From positions 992,001 through 1,056,000 of the forward strand of contig NZ_JABAHI010000008.1 in the NCBI RefSeq assembly GCF_012584445.1: a stretch of DNA of 64,000 nt, written 5' to 3'. Positions 57,849 through 64,000 of this stretch are shown in pieces. Made by a program: the position numbers and the translations under genes. Positions within the stretch are counted from its first letter, which is position 1. Every line of letters starts with the position of its first letter. Origin of the DNA: Olsenella sp. KGMB02461 (GTDB lineage: Bacteria > Actinomycetota > Coriobacteriia > Coriobacteriales > Atopobiaceae). The notes under the pieces are model-generated. The model ran no database searches. It saw only the letters and a program-made list of their open reading frames with translations, and was not told the DNA's origin.

Positions 57849-58673
57849 TTAAGAAGCGGCGTTACGGGCAGCCCCTGCCTCTATGTTATGGGCAGCCCCT
57901 GCCTGGTAGTCTTTGGCGAAGCGCACGGAAGGCTCAGGAAGCACCTCGAGGTTGGGGCGGCGGAGCGGCAGATCCGGCGCGGGGGCCAGAGGGTCGAAGC
58001 CCGCTGCCTTGAGGCGCTCCACGTAGTCTTTGAGGCCCACCTGAGTGTCGTGGGTGATCTCGTCAAAGACGTCAGCGATGAGCTGACGGGGCAACAACAC
58101 ATAGTCTTGGGACACCGGAGGCTTCTGAGCTGCGGCGACTATGTCCTTATCGGCGGCTATACAGGCTTCAAGGTCGGGAGGGTCCAGGGCATAGTGGGGG
58201 TAGCGAGCCGCCTCGGCGAGCACCTGGGGCGTGAGATCCAGCGTGCGATGGATGCCCAGCGAATGACCAAAGAGATCGAAGTCTCCCTGCTTGGCGATGC
58301 GGGTCTTGTCGCCGCTGGGGATGTGGTGGGCGGCATTGTAGGCGCGCACCCGCTGGTTGTAGTGGTGGTCGGCCAAGAGGTGGGCCCAGGTGCCCAGCAC
58401 CATGTCGTCCACCGGGCCATAAGCCATCGCAGGCTCGATCCAGTCGTTCCAAAAAGCCTGGGCGTCGGGTATGGGGATGGACACCGGCTGGCTGTAGTGG
58501 GTGTCCACATAGCGCAGCGTGTGGCCCACGGCGGGCACCATGTAACCCACGTAGAGGTCGGGCAGGAGGTTTCCCCACAGGTAGCTGTCCTCATGGCGGA
58601 CGCCCAGCTGAGAGGCGTGGCCGGAGTCGAGGATCTTCTCGGCCAGACCGGTATGTATGTTCCAAGACGGCAT
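57849..58673 (-). CDS. Zinc-dependent phospholipase C-like protein
   Basis: The start MPSWNIHTGLAEKILDSGH, WGNLLPDLYVGYM and VLGTWAHLLADHHYNQRVRA carry the Trp, His and Asp residues of the zinc-dependent phospholipase C/S1-P1-like helical fold. No signal peptide is present, so it is likely cytoplasmic. ATG 58673 aligns with the family start; GTG 58706 would add 11 residues. The C-terminus has a short internal duplication (AGAAHNIE/AGAARNAA). The substrate is unknown. Confidence 0.75.
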   Translation of the reverse strand: MPSWNIHTGLAEKILDSGHASQLGVRHEDSYLWGNLLPDLYVGYMVPAVGHTLRYVDTHYSQPVSIPIPDAQAFWNDWIEPAMAYGPVDDMVLGTWAHLLADHHYNQRVRAYNAAHHIPSGDKTRIAKQGDFDLFGHSLGIHRTLDLTPQVLAEAARYPHYALDPPDLEACIAADKDIVAAAQKPPVSQDYVLLPRQLIADVFDEITHDTQVGLKDYVERLKAAGFDPLAPAPDLPLRRPNLEVLPEPSVRFAKDYQAGAAHNIEAGAARNAAS

Positions 58674-58892
58674 TGAGGCTCTTTCTTTGACAGGCACTGC
58701 ACTCACAAAAGGGTAGCCGAGAATCGCCTGCCGCAGACGGCAGGCGCCTGGGCAAGGCTGCAGCTTCCATGCGAGCTTCTTACCTTTAAGCCGCCCACAG
58801 GATCCGCCTGCATAATTTTTGCGCTCTGGGACGAAACTAAGGCGCTATTAGGGGCACAAGTCCCAGGCGTTCGTCACGACCAAAGGAGCCTC

Positions 58893-59351
58893 ATGATCTT
58901 CGCACCCCTCGACCTCTACGGACTCGACCCCGTCACCTCTGCCCGCCTGGACCGTGCGCTGGACTGGCTGCGCACGGTAGACCCCTCCACCCTGGAGCTG
59001 GGTCGAAACGACATCGACGGCGACGACATCTTCGCCAACGTCCTGCGCTTTGAGACCAGCCCCGCCGGCTCCAAGAGCTACGAGGCCCACCGCCTCTACC
59101 TGGACGTGCACTACGTCTTCGAGGGCACCGAAGTCATTGGCATCACCCCCACCAAAGACTGCCTACCCCAGGGCGACTACAACCAGGAAGACGACTACTG
59201 CATGTACGACGACGGCTCCCAGGAGAGCTGGGTCACGCTCAAGCCCGGCGACTTTTGCGTCACGCCGCCCTATGACGCCCACAAGCCCGGCTGCTGTGCC
59301 GAGAAACCCGAGCCCCTCTACAAGGCCGTGGTGAAGGTGAAGATAGGCTAG
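58893..59351 (+). CDS. YhcH/YjgK/YiaL (TabA-like) family protein
   Basis: The 152-residue beta-barrel protein has EAHRLYLDVHYVFEGTEVIG and LKPGDFCVTPPYDAHKPGC with the family's His and Glu metal ligands. Members act in sugar-acid or sialic acid metabolism and biofilm control; the role here is unknown. AAAGGAG lies six bases before the ATG. A bidirectional terminator follows. Confidence 0.88.
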   Translation: MIFAPLDLYGLDPVTSARLDRALDWLRTVDPSTLELGRNDIDGDDIFANVLRFETSPAGSKSYEAHRLYLDVHYVFEGTEVIGITPTKDCLPQGDYNQEDDYCMYDDGSQESWVTLKPGDFCVTPPYDAHKPGCCAEKPEPLYKAVVKVKIG

Positions 59352-59394
59352 GCTACCGGCGCATCCCCAGCGTTTTTCCAGTTGGCGCCCAATG

Positions 59395-59434
59395 AAATCG
59401 GCTGCCCTCCCCTTGAGGAAGGCAGCCGATTTTT
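59395..59434. terminator. Bidirectional terminator between yhcH-like gene and pheT
   Basis: AAATCGGCTGCC pairs perfectly with GGCAGCCGATTT around 14 bases, flanked by A and T runs. Confidence 0.9.
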
Positions 59435-59467
59435 CGTGCCGCAGGTTGTGGGCGAGAAACGGCCGGG

Positions 59468-61930
59468 CTAGCTGCGCACCTCGGCTCCCAGCGACTTGGA
59501 GATCTTCTTGACCAGCTTGTCCATGACCTTCTCCACATCCTCGGCAGTGAGGGTGCGCTTGGGATCGCGGAAGGTGAGGGCGAAGGCCATGGACTTCTTA
59601 TGGGGCCCCACGCGCACAGGGTCGCGATAGACGTCGAAGAGACGCACGTCTACCAGCAGCTTGCCGCCGGCAGACCCAATGCGCTGAATGCAGGTCTCAT
59701 AGTCCACATCCTCGTCCACCACGATGGCCAGGTCTTGCTCTACCCCTGGCAGCGTGGGGATGTCCTGGTAGGGCAGCATGTCCTGGGCATGGCTCAAAAG
59801 GGCGTCCTGGTCTATCTCGAAGGCCACCACATCCTGGTCGATATCGAAGTTCGCCAGGCTCAACGGGTGGATGTTGCCAAGCCAGCCCACGCACTGCTTG
59901 CCTGCCATGATCTGGGCGGCGCGGCCCGGCTGGAGCCAGGGGTACTTCTCAGGCGAGGCGACCTTGAAGCGCAGGCGCTCGATCTTCAGGGCCTCTGCCA
60001 GCTGCTCGACGGCGCCCTTGCCGTCGAAGAAGTCCAGCGGGCGCGCCTTTTGGTCCCAGCTGTCCTGCTGCCAGGCGCCGCAGAGCACGCCGGCCACATG
60101 TTGGGGCTCGGCAGGCTGCGAAGCCTCAGGAGAACCGTAGAAGACGCGTCCCTGCTCGTAGAGAGCCACGTCATCCTGCCCATGAGCCAGGTTGTAGGCC
60201 ACCGAGCGCAGCAGGCCCGGGATCATGGTGCGGCGCATCTGGCCCTGGTCGGCGGTGAGGGGGTTCAAGATGACCACCGGCTGGCCCAGACGCTCGTCGG
60301 GCATGCGCAGGCGCTCCAGGTCGCCAGTATCGGCAAAGTTGTAGGTGAGCGTCTCGCAAAGGCCGCTGGCGCGCAGAGCCTCCCCCACCATGTGGGCGTG
60401 GCGCTGAAGATCGGTCAGGCCGCCGGGATGGTTGGGGGCGCCGGGGACGGTAGGCTCCACGCGGTCCATGCCCCAGAGGCGCAACACCTCTTCTACCAGG
60501 TCGATCTCACGGGTGAGGTCCGGGCGGTTGGTGGGAGCCACCACGTCCAAGTAAGAGCCCAGACGGCTGGGCACCACCGAGCAGCCCAGGCGCGCCAAGG
60601 CCTCCACCATGAAGTCATTGGGGATGTCGGCGCCGCACAGCTCCCGCACCCGAGAAGGGCGCAGGCTGATGGTCGCAGCCTCCACGGGCTCGGGATAGAC
60701 ATCCACCACGCCGCGGCAGACCTCGGCCTCGCAGCAGGACTCGAAGAGGGCGGCGGCGATGTCTGCCACCTCGACGCAGCCTGCGGCATCCACGCCGCGC
60801 TCGAAGCGGATGGAAGCCTCGCTCATGAGCCCCAGGTCGCGGCTGGTGCGGCTGGTATGGCCCGGCGAGAAGCAGGCGCTTTCCAGAAGGATGTTGACGG
60901 TCTTCTCGGTAACCTCAGAGTTCTCGCCGCCCATGACGCCGGCCAGAGCCACGGCAGCGTCGCCGTCGTCGGAGATGACCGTCATGTCGGGGGTCAGGAT
61001 GCGGTCCTGGCCGTCCAGGGTGCGCAGGACCTCGCCGTCTGTCGCCGGGCGCACCACGATGTGGCGCTTGCCGTCGCGCTGGGTGAGGGTGTCCAGGTCA
61101 AAGGCGTGAAGCGGCTGGCCGGTGAGATACATCACGTAGTTGGTGATGTCCACCACGTTGTTGATGGGGCGGCTGCCGGCAGCCACGATGCGGCGGGCGA
61201 GCCAGGCCGGCGAAGGGCCGATCTTGACGTTTCGCACCACGCGGGCGCAGTAGCGGCTGCACCGCTCAGGGTCGGCGATGGCCACGTCTACCAGGTCTTT
61301 GGTGGCAGGCTTGACCTCATGGGCGATGGCGGGCACCTCGATGTGGGTGGGCTCGCTCAAAATGGCGCCCACCTCGGTGGCAAAGCCGGTCATGGAGAGG
61401 CAGTCGGGGCGGTTGGGGGTGATCTCGCAGTCGATCACGGTGTCGGAGAGGCCCAGGTAGTCGCCGGCGGGCACGCCAATGGGGGCGTCCTCGGGCAGCA
61501 CCATGATGCCGTCGTGCTCAGAGCCAATGCCCAGCTCGCGGGCCGAGCAGTTCATGCCGCAGGACTCCACGCCGCGCAGCTTGCTCTTCTTGATCTTGAA
61601 GTCGCCGGGAAGCACCGCGCCTTCCATAGCTACGATGACATGCTGGTGGGCCGCCACGTTGGGGGCGCCGCAGACGATTTGCAACGGCACGGGATCGCCA
61701 TGGTCGTCCACGTTGTGGGGCCCCACGTCCACCATGGTGACCTTCATGTGGTCGGAGTCGGGATGGGGCACGCAGGAGAGGATGTAGCCGGTGACCACGT
61801 GGTCAAGCGAGGCGCCGGTATGCTCGACAGCCTCTACCTCGGTACCCGTGCGGATAAGCTCAGCCACCAGATCAGGGACCTGTTGGGGCAGGTCCACCAT
61901 AGTGGAGAGCCACTCATAAGAAACGCGCAT
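59468..61930 (-). CDS. pheT: Phenylalanyl-tRNA synthetase beta subunit
   Basis: 820 residues with the standard order: a tRNA-binding OB domain (residues 40-150, VVTGYILSCVPHPDSDHMKV), B3/B4 editing domain, B5 domain, catalytic-like core (DLVEEVLRLWGMDRVEPTVP) and C-terminal anticodon-binding domain (PALPG-like TLPGVEQDLAIVVDEDV). Together with PheS it charges tRNA-Phe. AAAGG lies upstream of the ATG. It follows pheS by 42 bases. Confidence 0.97.
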   Translation of the reverse strand: MRVSYEWLSTMVDLPQQVPDLVAELIRTGTEVEAVEHTGASLDHVVTGYILSCVPHPDSDHMKVTMVDVGPHNVDDHGDPVPLQIVCGAPNVAAHQHVIVAMEGAVLPGDFKIKKSKLRGVESCGMNCSARELGIGSEHDGIMVLPEDAPIGVPAGDYLGLSDTVIDCEITPNRPDCLSMTGFATEVGAILSEPTHIEVPAIAHEVKPATKDLVDVAIADPERCSRYCARVVRNVKIGPSPAWLARRIVAAGSRPINNVVDITNYVMYLTGQPLHAFDLDTLTQRDGKRHIVVRPATDGEVLRTLDGQDRILTPDMTVISDDGDAAVALAGVMGGENSEVTEKTVNILLESACFSPGHTSRTSRDLGLMSEASIRFERGVDAAGCVEVADIAAALFESCCEAEVCRGVVDVYPEPVEAATISLRPSRVRELCGADIPNDFMVEALARLGCSVVPSRLGSYLDVVAPTNRPDLTREIDLVEEVLRLWGMDRVEPTVPGAPNHPGGLTDLQRHAHMVGEALRASGLCETLTYNFADTGDLERLRMPDERLGQPVVILNPLTADQGQMRRTMIPGLLRSVAYNLAHGQDDVALYEQGRVFYGSPEASQPAEPQHVAGVLCGAWQQDSWDQKARPLDFFDGKGAVEQLAEALKIERLRFKVASPEKYPWLQPGRAAQIMAGKQCVGWLGNIHPLSLANFDIDQDVVAFEIDQDALLSHAQDMLPYQDIPTLPGVEQDLAIVVDEDVDYETCIQRIGSAGGKLLVDVRLFDVYRDPVRVGPHKKSMAFALTFRDPKRTLTAEDVEKVMDKLVKKISKSLGAEVRS

Positions 61931-61972
61931 GGATGCATCGCCTTTCTCGGTAGTAGAAGTTGGAAGGGGCCG

Positions 61973-63031
61973 TTAGAACTGGCGCAGGAAGCGCATGTCG
62001 CCAGTCATGAGCATGCGCAGGTCGGGCAGGTCGTAGCGCAGGGCGGCGATGCGCTCGGCGCCCATGCCAAAGGCAAAGCCGCTGTAGCGCTCCGGGTCGA
62101 TGCCGGCGTAGCCAAAGACGTTGGGGTCTACCAGGCCGCACCCCAGGATCTCGATCCAGCCGGTGTGGTTGCAAAAACGACAGCCGGACCCGCCGCACAC
62201 CCCGCAGGACACGTCCAGCTCGCAGCTGGGCTCGGTGAAGGGGAAGAAGTGGGGGCGATAGCGGGTGGCGCGATGGGGCCCGAAGAGCTCCTTGGCCATG
62301 TGGTCCAGCGTGCCCTTGAGGTCGCCAAAGGTGATGCCCTCGTCTACCACCAGGCCCTCGATCTGGGTGAACTGGGGCAGGTGGTTGGCGTCGGCGGTGT
62401 CGGGCCTAAAGACGCGGCCGGGCGACAGCATGTAGATGGGAGGCTTTTGTGCCTCCATGGTGCGCATCTGCACCGGGGAGGTCTGGGTGCGCAGCAGCAC
62501 GTCGGAGACCAGCGAGCCAGCCGAGGGATTGAGCGGGTCTTCCACATAGAAGGTGTCGCGTGGCGAGCGCGAAGGGTGGTCTGCAGGGGCATTGAGCGAC
62601 GTGAAGTTGTAGTACTCGGTCTCCACGTAGGGGCCGGACTCGATGGAGTAGCCCAAGCCGATGAAGATGTCCTGGATCTCGTCCACGATCTGCGAGATCA
62701 GGTGCTGGGTGCCCACATGGGGCCTGCGACCCGGCAGCGTCACGTCCACCGAGGACGCCTCGATGCGCGCCGCCAGCTCCGCCGCTTCCAGTTGGGCCTT
62801 GCGCTCTGCCAGCACGGCCTCCACCTGGCGGCGCACCTCGTTGGCCAGCTTGCCCACCTGGGGGCGCTCCTCCGGCGTGAGGCTCCCCATAGAGCGCAGC
62901 ACGGCTGTGAGCTGGCCTTTCTTGCCGGTTACCGCCACGCGCACGGCATCCAGCGCCTCCAAGCTCTGCGCCTGCTCGATGCGCTCGCGGGCGCTGGCAG
63001 CAATGCCTTCGAGCTCGTCGATCATCGACAT
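61973..63031 (-). CDS. pheS: Phenylalanyl-tRNA synthetase alpha subunit
   Basis: The helical N-terminus is followed by the class II catalytic core: GLGYSIESGPYVETEYYNF, LNAPADHPSRSPRDTFYV, RTQTSPVQMRTM (motif 2 region) and GAGIDPERYSGFAFGMGAER-like motif 3 (here GIDPERYSGFAFGMGAERIA). GGGAG precedes ATG 63031. It is first in the pheST operon, controlled by the upstream T-box. Confidence 0.97.
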   Translation of the reverse strand: MSMIDELEGIAASARERIEQAQSLEALDAVRVAVTGKKGQLTAVLRSMGSLTPEERPQVGKLANEVRRQVEAVLAERKAQLEAAELAARIEASSVDVTLPGRRPHVGTQHLISQIVDEIQDIFIGLGYSIESGPYVETEYYNFTSLNAPADHPSRSPRDTFYVEDPLNPSAGSLVSDVLLRTQTSPVQMRTMEAQKPPIYMLSPGRVFRPDTADANHLPQFTQIEGLVVDEGITFGDLKGTLDHMAKELFGPHRATRYRPHFFPFTEPSCELDVSCGVCGGSGCRFCNHTGWIEILGCGLVDPNVFGYAGIDPERYSGFAFGMGAERIAALRYDLPDLRMLMTGDMRFLRQF

Positions 63032-63127
63032 CGATCAATCTCCCTTCTTCAAGAGCCGCTCCCCTGGCGGAGGGCGGGTCTTCTCGGCAGCTTTGGGCCG
63101 CCTTGCCATAAAGGCCACCGAGACAAC

Positions 63128-63430
63128 AAAAAACCGCCCCTGGCCTGTAATGTGAGCCAAGGACGGACGAATCCGCGGTACCACCTTGATTGACGCTGGG
63201 TGCAAGAGTCCCGAGCGACCACTCGTTGTGCCCGTCCCGTGGGCCAGACGGCTCGCCTACTGGGCAAAGATGCCGAGAAACCCTTGAGCATCCCTGCCGT
63301 TAAGCTCGCAGCTGGTAGAGTGAACGCCGCAACCCGTCGACCCCTGAGGTCTTCCAGCCTAGGACCCCTTCTCTGGTGAGGGCGACACGCAGGGTCGCAA
63401 CCCTCTCCGTCATCGCTTAGCAGCCTATGG
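63128..63430 (-). promoter_or_regulatory. T-box riboswitch for pheST (Phe specifier)
   Basis: On the minus strand the T-box core GGTGGTACCGCGG precedes a terminator stem (CCGTCCTTGGC pairing with GCCAGGGGCGG) followed by TTTTTT. The upstream 200 bases form the Stem I region; GCGTTCACTC contains a candidate UUC specifier. Uncharged tRNA-Phe should stabilise the antiterminator and turn on pheST. Confidence 0.88.
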
Positions 63431-63461
63431 TAGCACAGCTTGAGGCCCACAGGCGGTTGGC

Positions 63462-64000
63462 CTAGTCTTCTCGGGGCACGCAGATGAGCTGCACGCCGGC
63501 GCCCTGGACGGCCTGGGCGATGTGGGGGTCCAAGCCGTCGTCGGTCACTACGCAGGCGATCTTTCCGGAAAGGCGCATGGGCACGACGCCGTGGCGCAAG
63601 AACTTGTCGGACTCGGTGAGCACGATCACCTGCTGTGCCTGAGCCGCCATGTCGAGCACCGCCTGGGCGCGCATCTGGTCGCTGTTGGTGAAGCCTTGGT
63701 TAGGCATGTAGCCGTCCACGCCTATGAAGAGCCGGTCCACGCAAAAGTTCTTGGCGCTCTGGGCCACCATGGGCCCCACGTTCACCTGGGCGTCGTTTTG
63801 GTAGGTGCCCCCTAAAAGGATGGTTTTCGCACCCGGCTCGCGGCGCACGTAGCCCGCGATGAACGCCGAGTTGGTGACCATGGTGACGCCCATAGAAGCG
63901 CTGGCGAGCTCCTGGGCCAGCAGGGCGCAGCAGGACCCGGACTCCACCATCACCGTCTCGCCCGAGGCCACAAGGCCTGCCGCTGCTGCGGCGATGGAGC
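63462..64000 (-). CDS. DeoR family regulator, C-terminal part (runs off the edge)
   Basis: The visible part is the sugar-phosphate sensing domain: ETVMVESGSCCALLAQELAS, ILLGGTYQNDAQVNVGPMV and VDRLFIGVDGYMPNQGFTNS, as in DeoR/GlpR regulators. The frame stays open to position 64000 with a typical preceding segment (SIAAAAAGL), so the DNA-binding domain lies outside the window. The controlled genes are not visible. Confidence 0.88.
   Translation of the reverse strand, partial: SIAAAAAGLVASGETVMVESGSCCALLAQELASASMGVTMVTNSAFIAGYVRREPGAKTILLGGTYQNDAQVNVGPMVAQSAKNFCVDRLFIGVDGYMPNQGFTNSDQMRAQAVLDMAAQAQQVIVLTESDKFLRHGVVPMRLSGKIACVVTDDGLDPHIAQAVQGAGVQLICVPRED

Noticed and set aside
59600-63193. A 1197-codon open frame on the plus strand over pheT-pheS
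   Set aside because: It is antisense to two certain genes, rich in His/Gly/Leu as expected for a shadow of GC-rich coding DNA, and has no recognisable domain.

Overview
The window reads as chromosomal DNA of a high-GC anaerobic actinobacterium, most likely class Coriobacteriia (Olsenella/Atopobiaceae or Collinsella-like). This is inferred from gene content and base composition: a Tad pilus locus without an outer-membrane secretin, a D-lactate dehydrogenase next to pyruvate kinase, glycerol dehydrogenase, DegV fatty-acid binding proteins and a T-box-controlled pheST operon. A striking genome signature is the 9-mer TGCCGAGAA (reverse complement TTCTCGGCA). I counted at least 29 exact copies by eye, where about one would be expected by chance. 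It is absent from the CRISPR array and the phage-derived block.

Layout. 1-4.8 kb: the start of an isocitrate/isopropylmalate dehydrogenase, a HEAT-like protein, a membrane protein, a hydroxyacid dehydrogenase with a His/Cys-rich tail, DegV and the ribosome hibernation factor. 5-13.5 kb: a solute-binding lipoprotein, ComF, and the minus-strand run GH5 glucanase, rsmI, metG, rsmA, tatD. 14-24.8 kb: tRNA-Phe and a 13-gene minus-strand Tad pilus operon (cpaB, tadZ, tadA, tadB, tadC, flp, accessory protein, pilin-like genes, tadG, tadE, DUF192-like, FHA). 25-33.7 kb: rsgA, gldA, a P-type Ca2+ ATPase, ldhA and pyk.

34.2-45.1 kb: a complete type I-C CRISPR-Cas system in canonical order (cas3, cas5c, cas8c, cas7, cas4, cas1, cas2), a leader, and an array of 43 repeats and 42 spacers. 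45.1-53.0 kb: an accessory block of phage and mobile-element debris. It holds an HNH nuclease, an iteron-like repeat cluster, an HTH regulator, two tandem paralogous micro-peptide genes, small cargo genes (one frameshifted by a 25-bp duplication), a RelBE pair, and a single orphan CRISPR repeat 4.5 kb past the array. Behind that repeat lie a phage minor-capsid protein fused to a CdiA-CT-like nuclease toxin, a phage tRNA-Trp, a scaffold gene and a truncated major capsid gene. A diverged second copy of the toxin module, tRNA and relBE genes follows, much of it decayed. This block is the most unusual part of the window.

53-64 kb: back to core DNA, with an SPFH protein, an iron-type alcohol/glycerol dehydrogenase, a second DegV, a GntR/UTRA regulator, a zinc phospholipase C-like protein, a YhcH/TabA-like protein, pheT-pheS under a Phe T-box, and a DeoR regulator running off the right edge.
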